Notes under the pieces: model-generated
Seen by the model: only the letters and a program-made list of their open reading frames with translations
Told to the model about the DNA's origin: nothing
Database searches by the model: none
Assembly (NCBI RefSeq): GCF_900105555.1
Contig: NZ_FNTZ01000001.1
Span: 3,847,501-3,911,500 of the forward strand
Reading direction: 5' to 3'
Source: Pseudomonas coleopterorum
Lineage (GTDB): Bacteria; Pseudomonadota; Gammaproteobacteria; Pseudomonadales; Pseudomonadaceae
DNA length: 64,000 bases
Position numbers and translations under genes: made by a program
In this document: positions 32,201 through 39,737 of the stretch, one piece after another
Position numbering within the stretch: position 1 is the first letter of the stretch
Layout of the letters: each line of letters opens with the position of its first letter

Positions 32201-32689
32201 CGGCAGTTCGCCGATGGTCAGTTAGGCAATCGCATCGCCCGGATGCTGGAAATCACTGGTCTGCCACCGGCGTGCCTGGAGCTGGAACTGACCGAGAGCA
32301 TCCTGATGCGCGAGGTCAACGAAGCCATGATGATCCTCGACACCTTGAAGAATCTTGGCCTGAGCATTGCGGTCGACGATTTCGGCACCGGCTATTCGTC
32401 GCTCAACTATCTGAAGCAGTTCCCCATCGACGTGCTGAAGATCGACCGTACCTTCGTCGATGGCCTGCCGTCCGGCGAGCAGGATGCGCAGATTGCGCGG
32501 GCGATCATCGCCATGGCGCACAGCCTGAATCTCTCGGTCATCGCCGAGGGCGTGGAAACCCATGAACAGTTGGAGTTCCTGCGCGAGCATGGCTGCGATG
32601 AGGTGCAGGGCTACCTGTTCGGGCGCCCGATGCAGGCCCATCGCTTCGAGACTCAGTTCAGCAACGACGCGCTGTTTCTGCTTCAGTGA
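29231..32689 (+). CDS. morA: Membrane PAS-GGDEF-EAL c-di-GMP enzyme, probable MorA
   Basis: 1152-residue inner-membrane protein. Two membrane helices (about 31-48 and 262-283) enclose a periplasmic sensor; then come PAS domains (about 460-560 and 590-690), GGDEF at 796-800 and EAL at 928-930 with ELTES, DDFGTGYSS and KIDRTFV motifs. Both catalytic signatures are intact, so it may make and break c-di-GMP; the inhibitory RxxD site is replaced by DDDD (787-790). Position directly before glyA matches P. aeruginosa PA4601 morA, a regulator of flagella and biofilm; it is shorter than that protein. The ATG at 29231 has only a weak ribosome site. Confidence 0.82.
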   Translation: MFSLPNLNQPSSLRPPVQGSGTPLHGTLKGALALLVLMLLMLLFWQLFDQFQRTQTDQRQHSIDSSADLADHVNLNMALNAQIVLNQLLTTQPFPSARERAETVTRIRRSVPELQSLAWLSGDARIIADTLLEANDDAFITALVSRLDGDSHYYTNSTAADLVYLLIRQPGENTNGYWLLRMSPIVISRLIHQVERGQNPSWVLENHADKHVIGRADLAPFSATELSSAELNQSVLVTQLSHSDWQLRSLFNARQARLALLPPLVGKCLLGLLISLVPLLALLSMRRRQRELNEERRRYRDIFEGAGVALCVLDLSGVLPLFERVGLNERTDLGRWLEDNPATCQELLQALRITEVNHVALRVLQVHTNDQAWRKLIEGWSDRATGIGHQLIGALLQRQQQLELEIRLDNQQGHDQYLWVTVRFPEHAKDYHAVILSITDVTSHRTASESLRQSEKRHRMLAESISDVIFSTNNRMELNYVSPSVQTVLGFDADWVMQNGWQGMLANPAQLTGINALLTQVHQALHAPAELAALRSDLKTQVFMFDCLRNDGRKIPIELRLVLIWDTQGTFEGILGVGRDVSQQRRAEKDLRMAATVFEHSTSAILITDPAGYIVQANEAFSRVSGYAVAQVLDQLPNMLTVDDQQEAHLRYVLKQLQQRGTWEGEVWLKRRNGEHYPAWVGITAVLDDEGDLASYVCFFSDISERKASEQRIHRLAYYDALTHLPNRTLFQDRLYNALQQAERQQSWVVLMFLDLDRFKPINDSLGHAAGDRMLKDMATRLLGCVDDDDTVARMGGDEFTLLLQPRATRELALNQAIHVAEQILGSLVKPFVLEGREFFVTASVGIALSPQDGGELSQLMKNADTAMYHAKERGKNNFQFYQADMNATALERLELESDLRHALEQQEFVLYYQPQFSGDGKRLTGAEALLRWNHPRRGLVPPVEFIPVLEELGLVVDVGDWVLAEACRQLKAWHLAKVRVPKISVNISARQFADGQLGNRIARMLEITGLPPACLELELTESILMREVNEAMMILDTLKNLGLSIAVDDFGTGYSSLNYLKQFPIDVLKIDRTFVDGLPSGEQDAQIARAIIAMAHSLNLSVIAEGVETHEQLEFLREHGCDEVQGYLFGRPMQAHRFETQFSNDALFLLQ

Positions 32690-32710
32690 CTACGGGCAGG
32701 ATCTGACGAC

Positions 32711-32798
32711 GTAGGAGCGGTCTGTGGCCGCGATGGGTCGATGCGGTGGGTCAGGTGGACTGCGGTGAGGCTTTCGCGGCCGATGACCGCTCCTACGG
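32711..32798. repeat. REP pair, family A
   Basis: GTAGGAGCGGTCTGTGGCCGCGA at 32711-32733 and the inverted TTTCGCGGCCGATGACCGCTCC copy from 32772. The arms differ in the middle (CTGTGG versus CATCGG), so two subtypes of the family face each other. Confidence 0.8.
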
Positions 32799-32879
32799 GA
32801 TGAGTGGGCACGACCCGACATGAAGCCCGCTTGTCCACGCGATGACTGCCTTTCATATGCCAGACAAAAGCCGATGGGG

Positions 32880-32895
32880 TAGAATGCTCGCCTTT
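32880..32895 (+). promoter_or_regulatory. Candidate -10 region of glyA
   Basis: TAGAAT at 32880-32885, discriminator GCTCG, then CCTTTCCC, about 40 bases before the ATG. No good -35 is seen at the expected spacing. Confidence 0.35.
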
Positions 32896-32923
32896 CCCAA
32901 CATCCCGATCCCTGAGGACCGCC

Positions 32924-34177
32924 ATGTTCAGCCGTAGCCAGACACTCGCCAAGTACGATGCCGATCTCTTTGCCGCCATGGAGCAAGAAGCCCAGCGCCA
33001 GGAAGATCACATCGAGCTGATTGCCTCGGAAAACTACACCAGTCCCGCTGTGATGGAAGCCCAGGGCTCGGTGCTGACCAACAAGTACGCCGAAGGCTAT
33101 CCTGGCAAGCGCTACTACGGCGGCTGCGAGTTCGTCGACGTGATCGAGCAACTGGCCATCGACCGCGCCAAGGAGCTGTTCGGCGCCGACTATGCCAACG
33201 TTCAGCCGCATGCCGGCTCCCAGGCCAACAGCGCGGTCTACCTGGCCCTGCTGCAGGCAGGCGATACCATCCTGGGCATGAGCCTGGCCCACGGCGGTCA
33301 CCTGACCCACGGCGCCAGCGTTTCTTCGTCGGGCAAGCTGTACAACGCCGTCCAGTACGGCATCGATGCTCAGGGCCTGATCGACTACGAAGAAGTCGAG
33401 CGCCTGGCTCTGGAGCACAAGCCGAAGATGATCGTGGCCGGTTTCTCCGCCTACTCGCAGATCCTCGACTTCCCGCGCTTCCGTGAAATCGCCGACAAGG
33501 TCGGTGCCTACCTGTTCGTCGACATGGCCCACGTAGCCGGTCTGGTTGCCGCCGGCGTATACCCCAACCCGGTGCCGTTCGCCGACGTGGTCACCACCAC
33601 CACCCACAAGACCCTGCGCGGTCCTCGTGGCGGCCTGATTCTGGCGCGTGCCAATGCCGAGATCGAGAAGAAGCTCAACTCGGCGGTGTTCCCAGGTGCG
33701 CAGGGTGGCCCGCTGGAGCACGTCATTGCCGCCAAGGCCGTGTGCTTCAAGGAAGCGCTGCAGCCCGAGTTCAAGACCTACCAGCAGCAGGTCGTGAAGA
33801 ACGCCCAGGCCATGGCCAAGGTGTTCATCGATCGTGGTTTCGACGTGGTTTCCGGCGGTACCGAGAACCATCTGTTCCTGCTGTCGCTGATCAAGCAGGA
33901 CATTTCCGGCAAGGACGCGGACGCGGCGCTGGGCAAGGCATTCATCACCGTCAACAAGAACTCGGTGCCCAACGATCCTCGCTCGCCGTTCGTGACCTCC
34001 GGCCTGCGCTTTGGTACGCCTGCTGTGACCACTCGTGGTTTCAAGGAAGCCGAGTGCCAAGAACTGGCCGGCTGGATCTGCGACATTCTGGCTGATCTGA
34101 ACAATGAAGCGGTGATCGATGCCGTGCGCCAGAAGGTCCAGGCCATCTGCGCCAAGCTGCCGGTTTATTCGGCGTAA
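32924..34177 (+). CDS. glyA: Serine hydroxymethyltransferase
   Basis: PLP enzyme interconverting serine and glycine with tetrahydrofolate, the main one-carbon source. 417 residues, full length. Motifs: [38 protein letters not shown], and the PLP lysine in [14 protein letters not shown] (about residue 229). Start ATG 32924 after a GAGGA ribosome site. It follows morA as in P. aeruginosa. Pseudomonads usually carry further glyA copies elsewhere. Confidence 0.97.
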   Translation: MFSRSQTLAKYDADLFAAMEQEAQRQEDHIELIASENYTSPAVMEAQGSVLTNKYAEGYPGKRYYGGCEFVDVIEQLAIDRAKELFGADYANVQPHAGSQANSAVYLALLQAGDTILGMSLAHGGHLTHGASVSSSGKLYNAVQYGIDAQGLIDYEEVERLALEHKPKMIVAGFSAYSQILDFPRFREIADKVGAYLFVDMAHVAGLVAAGVYPNPVPFADVVTTTTHKTLRGPRGGLILARANAEIEKKLNSAVFPGAQGGPLEHVIAAKAVCFKEALQPEFKTYQQQVVKNAQAMAKVFIDRGFDVVSGGTENHLFLLSLIKQDISGKDADAALGKAFITVNKNSVPNDPRSPFVTSGLRFGTPAVTTRGFKEAECQELAGWICDILADLNNEAVIDAVRQKVQAICAKLPVYSA

Positions 34178-34224
34178 GGGTTGGCGGTATTCCTGTGGCT
34201 GCGGCGCAGGCCGCGCTGGGGGTC

Positions 34225-34432
34225 ACCGCGTTGTGTCAGATATTTCGCGGGGACCGCCGACGCGGCTTGCGCCGCTGCTACAGGGGGTGCGTTAAGCTTG
34301 CGTGTGGTTGCACCGCGTTGCGTCAGATACTGCGCGGGACCGCCGACGCGGCTTGCGCCGCTGCTACAGGGATCGCATCAGTTTGTAGCCGCGTCCGGCG
34401 TCGCCCTCTGTAGCAGCGGCGCGAGCCGCGTC
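34225..34432. repeat. Repeat family B with a roughly 60-base tandem duplication
   Basis: Family B copies at 34258-34285, 34344-34371 and, inverted, 34410-34432. The first two lie in a larger direct duplication: ACCGCGTTGTGTCAGATA... (from 34227) and ACCGCGTTGCGTCAGATA... (from 34312) run parallel to the end of the repeat element with few differences. This fills the gap between glyA and the GTPase gene. Confidence 0.8.
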
Positions 34433-34465
34433 CGGCGTTGCCGCGGTGTGTCGGGTACGCGGGAT

Positions 34466-35431
34466 TCAGAGCTGGTCGAATCCGGCGCGGATCTTGGCTT
34501 CGGGTAGATCATCGGCGATGAAAACCATCACGCTTTCGCGTAACTCCCCCGGGGCCCATTCGGTGTCCCAGTCGAAGCCGTAGAGCTTCAATACGCCCTG
34601 GAACACCAGGCGTCGATCTTCCCCCGCGATACTCAACACGCCTTTGTAGCGCAGCAGTTGCTTGCCGTGCTCTTCCAGCAGTTCGTTCATGAAGGTACTG
34701 AGGCGGTCGATGTCCAGCGGCTTGTCGGTGCGCAGTACCAGGCTGGCGATGCGGTCCACGCTGGGGCCCTGATTGACCGGGCGCAACGCCAGGCCGGCAT
34801 TGAGATTGAAGCCACGCACATCGAGCAGCTCCGCCAGATCGATTCGACCGTGCTCGACCACACGGATCGGCGCGCGTCGGTTGATGCGGGTCAGGCGCTC
34901 GCTCAACTCGTCGAACACCGAAGGCGCGACCAGATCGGTCTTGCTGATCAGCAGGCGGTCGGCGAAACCCACCTGTGCCTGGGCGATGGTCTGAGCCAGA
35001 TGGATACCCGCGTGGGCAGCGTCCACCAACGTCAGGATGCCGTCCAGAATGTAGCGTTCGCGCAGTTCTTCATCGATGAAAAAGGTCTGGGCGACCGGCG
35101 CCGGGTCGGCCAGGCCAGTGCATTCGATGACCAGCCGATCGAAGGCGATTTCGCCGCTGTCCAGACGCTCCAGCAGCAGGTACAGCGCCTTGGTCAGGTC
35201 GGTGTGAATGGTGCAGCACACGCAGCCGTTGGCCAGGGTCATGGTCTGCACGGGCTCGTCGCCCAACAGCTGGGTGTCGATGCCGGCATCGCTGAATTCG
35301 TTCTCGATCACGGCGATCTTCAGGCCGTGTTCGGCCTTGAGCATGTGGCGCAGCAAGGTGGTCTTGCCGGCCCCGAGAAAGCCGCTGAGGATGGTGACGG
35401 GAATGGGGGGTGGGGCTTCGGACAAGTTCAT
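34466..35431 (-). CDS. CobW/COG0523-family G3E GTPase (YjiA-like)
   Basis: 321-residue metal-linked P-loop GTPase. Walker A GFLGAGKTT (about 16-24), the metal-binding NGCVCC motif (CxCC type, about residue 70), IECTGLADPAPV, SKTDLV guanine-recognition motif and a C-terminal CobW_C domain (VLSIAGEDRRLVFQGV). Members deliver or insert metals into target proteins. It lies downstream of cstA-ybdD, an arrangement also found around E. coli yjiA, so a link to that transporter is likely though unproven. ATG 35431 is preferred to a TTG three codons upstream. Confidence 0.92.
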   Translation of the reverse strand: MNLSEAPPPIPVTILSGFLGAGKTTLLRHMLKAEHGLKIAVIENEFSDAGIDTQLLGDEPVQTMTLANGCVCCTIHTDLTKALYLLLERLDSGEIAFDRLVIECTGLADPAPVAQTFFIDEELRERYILDGILTLVDAAHAGIHLAQTIAQAQVGFADRLLISKTDLVAPSVFDELSERLTRINRRAPIRVVEHGRIDLAELLDVRGFNLNAGLALRPVNQGPSVDRIASLVLRTDKPLDIDRLSTFMNELLEEHGKQLLRYKGVLSIAGEDRRLVFQGVLKLYGFDWDTEWAPGELRESVMVFIADDLPEAKIRAGFDQL

Positions 35432-35460
35432 GAACTCCAAGAGTTTCTAAATGCAAATGG

Positions 35461-35504
35461 CCTCTTCGCGGGCAGAAGGCTCGCCGCCCGCCTCGCTCCC
35501 ACAG
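35461..35504. repeat. REP-like element, family C
   Basis: CCTCTTCGCGGGCAGAAGGC, then GCCCGCCTCGCTCCCACA; single copy in the gap between the ybdD-like and GTPase genes. Confidence 0.7.
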
Positions 35505-35560
35505 TGAGCAAGCCCTCTGCTTCCGAAGAGGCCAGTGAATACACCACGGGGCCTAGGCTT

Positions 35561-35758
35561 TCAACAGCACTTGGGCCCACCCTTGCCGCCGTATCTGGCC
35601 TCCTGGCGTTCGCGGAAGAACGCCTCGTAGTCCATCATCGGTTTGTCCGGGTGCTTGGTCTGCATGTGCTCGACGTAATTGTCGTAGTCCGGCATGCCCA
35701 CCATCAGACGTGCCGCCTGGCCCAGGTATTTTCCCAACTTGCTCAGGTCGTTGAACAT
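35561..35758 (-). CDS. ybdD: YbdD/YjiX family small protein
   Basis: 65 residues: [21 protein letters not shown], then [30 protein letters not shown] and a C-terminal GGKGGPKCC. This is the YbdD/YjiX family, encoded next to CstA/BtsT transporters throughout enterobacteria and pseudomonads and needed for full transporter function in E. coli. It starts 18 bases after cstA on the same strand, so translational linkage is likely. The terminal cysteine pair suggests a metal or redox role, which is my inference. Confidence 0.93.
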   Translation of the reverse strand: MFNDLSKLGKYLGQAARLMVGMPDYDNYVEHMQTKHPDKPMMDYEAFFRERQEARYGGKGGPKCC

Positions 35759-35776
35759 GGCGGCAGCCCTCGGTCA

Positions 35777-37843
35777 TCACGCATTGGGGAACGGCTGGAA
35801 CGGTGCTTCCTTGTCGGTACGTTCCTTCTTGCCCCAGGCGGCGACGCCGACCTTCAAGGCGAAGAACAGGATGCTGAAGACCACCAGCAGGAACAGTACG
35901 GTCAGGGTTGCGTTGGTGTAGGCATTGAAGATCACGTGCTGCATCTGCTCCACGCTCTTGGCCGGCGCAAGCACTTGGCCTTGGGCCAGAGCGGCGCTGT
36001 ACTTGTTGGCCAGGGCCAGGAAACCAACGGCAGGGTTGGCGTCGAACAGCTTGATGAAGCCTGCGGTAGTGGTGCAGATCAGCAGCCAGACGGCCGGCAG
36101 CATGGTGACCCAGATGTAGCGCTGGCGCTTCATCTTGATCAGCACGACGGTGGCGAGCATCAGGGCGATACCGGCGAGCATCTGGTTGGAGATGCCGAAC
36201 AGCGGCCACAAGGTATTGATGCCCCCCAACGGATCGATCACGCCCTGGTACAGCAACCAGCCCCACAACGCGACGCAGCCGGCAGTGGCGATGACGTTGG
36301 CGGTCCAGGACTCGGTGCGCTTGAGCGCCGGGACGAACGAGCCGAGCAGGTCCTGCAGCATGAAGCGGCCGGCACGGGTGCCCGCGTCCACGGCAGTCAG
36401 GATGAACAGTGCCTCGAACAGGATCGCGAAGTGGTACCAGAAGGCCATGGTGTTTTCACCCGGCAGCACCGAATGCAGGATCTGCGCGATACCCACGGCC
36501 AATGTTGGCGCACCACCGGCGCGCGCCAGGATGGTGGTCTCACCGATGTCATGGGCGACTGCCTGCAGCGCTTCCGGCGTGATGGCGAAGCCCCAGCTGC
36601 TGACCGCCGTGGCCACTGCGACCACATCGGTACCGACCACTGCCGCCGGGCTGTTCATGGCGAAGTACACGCCTGGCTCGATCACCGAAGCGGCGACCAT
36701 CGCCATGATCGCCACGAACGACTCCATCAACATGCCGCCGTAGCCGATGTAGCGGGCGTTGGTTTCGTTGTCCAGCAGCTTGGGCGTGGTGCCCGAGGAG
36801 ATCAGCGCGTGGAAGCCGGACACCGCGCCACAGGCGATGGTGATGAACAGGAACGGGAACAGACCGCCCTTCCATACCGGGCCGGTGCCGTCGGTGAACT
36901 GGGTCAGCGCGGGCATCTTCAGTTCCGGCATGGTCACCAGAATGCCGATGGCCAGGGCGATGATGGTGCCGATCTTGAGGAAGGTGGAGAGGTAGTCGCG
37001 CGGGGCCAGGATCAGCCACACGGGCAGCACGGCGGCAACGAAGCCATAGCCGATCAGCATCCAGACGATCTGCACACCGGTGAAGGTGAAGGCCTTGGCC
37101 CAGACCGGATCGGCGGCCACCTGACCACCCAGCCAGATCGAGAGCAGCAGCAGGAGCACGCCGATGATGGAGATTTCACCGATGCGGCCCGGGCGGATGT
37201 AGCGCATGTACACGCCCATGAACATCGCGATGGGAATGGTGGCCATGACCGTGAAGATGCCCCACGGACTTTCGGCGAGCGCCTTGACCACGATCAGCGC
37301 CAGCACGGCGAGGATGATGATCATGATCAGGAAGCAACCGAACAGGGCGATGGTGCCGGGGATCCGGCCCATTTCCTCGCGCACCATGTCGCCCAGCGAG
37401 CGGCCGTTGCGGCGGGTGGACAGGAACAGCACCATGAAGTCCTGCACGGCACCGGCCAGCACCACGCCGGCGATCAGCCACAGCGTGCCGGGAAGATAGC
37501 CCATCTGCGCGGCGAGTACCGGGCCGACCAGAGGTCCGGCGCCGGCGATGGCGGCGAAGTGGTGACCGAAGAGGATGTGCTTGTTGGTCGGTACGTAGTC
37601 CAGACCGTCGTTGTTGAGCACCGCGGGCGTGGCGCGGCGCGGGTCGAGCTGCATGACGTGGTTGGCGATGAACAGGCTGTAGTAGCGGTAGGCGACCAGA
37701 TAGATGGCCACGGCCGCGACGACGATCCATAACGCGTTGATTGCTTCACCGCGGCGAAGCGCAACGACGCCCAGGGCACAGGCACCAATGATCGCCACGA
37801 TCAGCCACGGAACGTGGCGGAACGCACTGCTATTGTTTTTCAT
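35777..37843 (-). CDS. cstA: Carbon-starvation pyruvate/peptide transporter CstA
   Basis: 688-residue inner-membrane permease with about 16-18 helices, CstA/BtsT family (pyruvate and possibly peptide uptake). Family blocks: YRYYSLFIANHVMQLD, PTNKHILFGHHFAAIAGAGPLVGP, RRNGRSLGDMVREEMG, SGFHALISSGTTPKLL and DAGTRAGRFMLQDLLG. First gene of the cstA-ybdD-GTPase group. In E. coli relatives are controlled by two-component systems or carbon starvation; no such regulator is next to it here. Confidence 0.95.
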   Translation of the reverse strand: MKNNSSAFRHVPWLIVAIIGACALGVVALRRGEAINALWIVVAAVAIYLVAYRYYSLFIANHVMQLDPRRATPAVLNNDGLDYVPTNKHILFGHHFAAIAGAGPLVGPVLAAQMGYLPGTLWLIAGVVLAGAVQDFMVLFLSTRRNGRSLGDMVREEMGRIPGTIALFGCFLIMIIILAVLALIVVKALAESPWGIFTVMATIPIAMFMGVYMRYIRPGRIGEISIIGVLLLLLSIWLGGQVAADPVWAKAFTFTGVQIVWMLIGYGFVAAVLPVWLILAPRDYLSTFLKIGTIIALAIGILVTMPELKMPALTQFTDGTGPVWKGGLFPFLFITIACGAVSGFHALISSGTTPKLLDNETNARYIGYGGMLMESFVAIMAMVAASVIEPGVYFAMNSPAAVVGTDVVAVATAVSSWGFAITPEALQAVAHDIGETTILARAGGAPTLAVGIAQILHSVLPGENTMAFWYHFAILFEALFILTAVDAGTRAGRFMLQDLLGSFVPALKRTESWTANVIATAGCVALWGWLLYQGVIDPLGGINTLWPLFGISNQMLAGIALMLATVVLIKMKRQRYIWVTMLPAVWLLICTTTAGFIKLFDANPAVGFLALANKYSAALAQGQVLAPAKSVEQMQHVIFNAYTNATLTVLFLLVVFSILFFALKVGVAAWGKKERTDKEAPFQPFPNA

Positions 37844-38016
37844 ATTATTGTTTCCAGCTCAGTGGATGAGTGTCAGCCTTATCGAGTCTAGCGATTTTTT
37901 GTCCGAAGGCCATCCCCACGTTGGTCTAGAGCGGCGCGGCGCATGACCCGATGATGGCCCGGAACACCAGGCGCCCGTGCCGGTCGCACTAAAGGTGTCC
38001 CTTGCGAGTCCGCCCC

Positions 38017-38478
38017 ATGCCCAAGCCACCCGCACGCGCCGCCCTGCCCCCGCCACTGCTGTATCTGACGTTCATCGCCGTGGCCATGGCGCTGAGCTAT
38101 GCACTGCCCATTGCACTGCCGGTCAACAGCTGGACCGCAGCGACCGCGGCGGCCTTGATCATCCTCGGTCAGGGTCTGTCGTTCTGGGCCATGCTGCGTT
38201 TCAAGCGTCAGCACACCGCGACCAGCAACTTCGATTCGCCTCAGGAACTGCAGCGCGACGGACCGTTCGCGCTGTCGCGCAACCCGATCAACCTGGGCGA
38301 CACCCTGGCCTATGTCGCGCTGTCGCTGTTGATGGGCAGCTTGTGGCCATGGTTATTGCTGCCGGTGTTGCTGTATCTGATGAACTGGCTGGTGATCCGG
38401 CCCGACGAAATCCAGCTCGAAGCGCTGTTTGGCGACACTTATCGCCAGTATTGTCGACGGGTTCGCCGCTGGCTCTGA
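38017..38478 (+). CDS. Isoprenylcysteine carboxyl methyltransferase-family membrane protein
   Basis: 153 residues with about four hydrophobic segments and the ICMT/PEMT C-terminal signature: GPFALSRNPINLGDTLAYVAL, then RPDEIQLEALFGDTYRQYCRRVRRWL, where the E..L...FG..Y..Y pattern binds SAM. The bacterial substrate is unknown (phospholipid or small isoprenoid acceptors are possibilities). The ATG at 38017 lacks a clear ribosome site, and a TTG five codons upstream is also possible. It is followed 40 bases downstream by the PilZ gene. Confidence 0.8.
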   Translation: MPKPPARAALPPPLLYLTFIAVAMALSYALPIALPVNSWTAATAAALIILGQGLSFWAMLRFKRQHTATSNFDSPQELQRDGPFALSRNPINLGDTLAYVALSLLMGSLWPWLLLPVLLYLMNWLVIRPDEIQLEALFGDTYRQYCRRVRRWL

Positions 38479-38518
38479 GCCACTGCGCTATAGTCCAGCA
38501 AAACTCGAGGACCCGATC

Positions 38519-38887
38519 ATGACGCAACCCCATACCGAACGCCGTCGCTTCAAGCGCATCGCCTTCGATGCCAAGACCGAACTGCGCCAGGGCACCGAGC
38601 GCTGGCCGGTGAAGCTGCTCGACCTGTCATTGAAAGGGCTGTTGATCGAAAAGCCATCGCCCTGGCTGGGCGATGCCGACAAGCCCTTCAATGTGGATGT
38701 GAAACTGGGGCCACAGGAAGATGTGGTGATGGAGGTCAAGCTGGCCCATGACGACCATGGGCAGCTGGGGTTCGTGTGCACCCATATCGGCCTGGATTCG
38801 ATCAGCCATTTGCGTCGGTTGATCGAACTCAATCTTGGCGACCCCGAGGAGCTGGAGCGCGAGCTGGGGGCTTTGTTGGAGGTTTGA
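38519..38887 (+). CDS. mapZ: PilZ-domain c-di-GMP receptor, probable MapZ
   Basis: 122-residue single-domain PilZ protein. The c-di-GMP motif ERRRFKRI (RxxxR, residues about 8-13) and DLSLKG (D/NxSxxG, about 37-42) are intact, and the C-terminal LDSISHLRRLIELNLGD segment matches P. aeruginosa PA4608, which is MapZ, an inhibitor of the chemotaxis methyltransferase CheR1. Place near cstA also matches. It therefore probably couples c-di-GMP to chemotaxis. ATG 38519 with GAGGA eight bases upstream. Confidence 0.88.
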   Translation: MTQPHTERRRFKRIAFDAKTELRQGTERWPVKLLDLSLKGLLIEKPSPWLGDADKPFNVDVKLGPQEDVVMEVKLAHDDHGQLGFVCTHIGLDSISHLRRLIELNLGDPEELERELGALLEV

Positions 38888-38901
38888 GGTCGGCGGCGAA
38901 G

Positions 38902-38929
38902 CCTTCGCGGCCGATGACCGCTCCTACGG
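38902..38929. repeat. REP element, family A, single copy
   Basis: CCTTCGCGGCCGATGACCGC then TCCTACGG, between the convergent PilZ and HAD genes. Confidence 0.8.
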
Positions 38930-38938
38930 CGAGTATTG

Positions 38939-39631
38939 CTACACCAGGTGAGCCGGCAGCCCCCATTGAGCAGGGTCGAAGCCCAGCAGGCTTTGCAGCC
39001 GATCGTCGGCGTGGTGGTAGCGCTCCGGGGCCATGGCGGCATCGGGGACGGCGATGGCGAACATGCCGGCGGCCTTGGCGGCGGTGACGCCGAAGGGTGA
39101 GTCCTCGAACACCAGGCAGTCCTTAGGCTCCACGCCCAGGCGCTTGGCCGCTACCAGAAAGATATCCGGCGCCGGCTTGGCGGCGCCCACTTCCGGGTCA
39201 TCGGCGGTGACGATGGTGTCGAACAGCGCGAACCACTCCTCATGCAACGTGGTTTTCATCGCGAAATGCCCACGGGACGAACTGGTGCCCACAGCGATCG
39301 GAATATTGTGCGCCTTCAAGTGCCGCACCAGTGCCTCGGCGCCGGCCATGGCCTGCGCGTGGGGAAAGCGCTCGGCCATCAGCGGTGCGCGCGCTTCCAT
39401 GAATTCGGCGGGCGTCAGCGGCAGGCCCAGGGTTTCGACGATATAGGTCGACAGGTCGTTGGCGCCCAGGCCGATGGTGTTCTGCTTGATGCTCCAGTCG
39501 AAGACCTTGCCGTACCGCTCGGCAATCATCTGCGTGACTTCGGTGTAGATGCCCTCGGTGTTCAGAAGCAGGCCATCCATATCGAAGATGACGGCCTTGA
39601 CGGGGCCCATGCCCGTTACTGCAGTGTTCAT
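38939..39631 (-). CDS. HAD-superfamily phosphatase (pseudouridine-5'-phosphatase/GS1-like)
   Basis: 230-residue HAD hydrolase. Motif I FDMDGLLLNTE (two Asp, about residues 16-26), motif II GTSSSRG, motif III lysine in AAKPAPDIF and motif IV FEDSPFGVTAAKAAGM. The all-helical cap and the GLLLNTE sequence place it with the GS1/HDHD1 or beta-phosphoglucomutase-like group that dephosphorylates small sugar or nucleotide phosphates. The exact substrate is unclear. It converges with the PilZ gene. Confidence 0.88.
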   Translation of the reverse strand: MNTAVTGMGPVKAVIFDMDGLLLNTEGIYTEVTQMIAERYGKVFDWSIKQNTIGLGANDLSTYIVETLGLPLTPAEFMEARAPLMAERFPHAQAMAGAEALVRHLKAHNIPIAVGTSSSRGHFAMKTTLHEEWFALFDTIVTADDPEVGAAKPAPDIFLVAAKRLGVEPKDCLVFEDSPFGVTAAKAAGMFAIAVPDAAMAPERYHHADDRLQSLLGFDPAQWGLPAHLV

Positions 39632-39737
39632 AGGGCGTGCTCCGTGGTCGTTGAGAAGACCCCAGAGTACGGGTGCGGCCGGGGGTTGAGCAAGTCGCAG
39701 CGCCGACGCCTTCAGCAGGCGCCAGCGCTGCGGTAGC

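Noticed and set aside
34658..37732. A 1024-codon plus-strand frame across the GTPase, ybdD and cstA genes
   Set aside because: It spans three well-supported minus-strand genes and an intergenic REP; low-complexity His/Gly/Gln/Asp-rich translation is a GC artefact.
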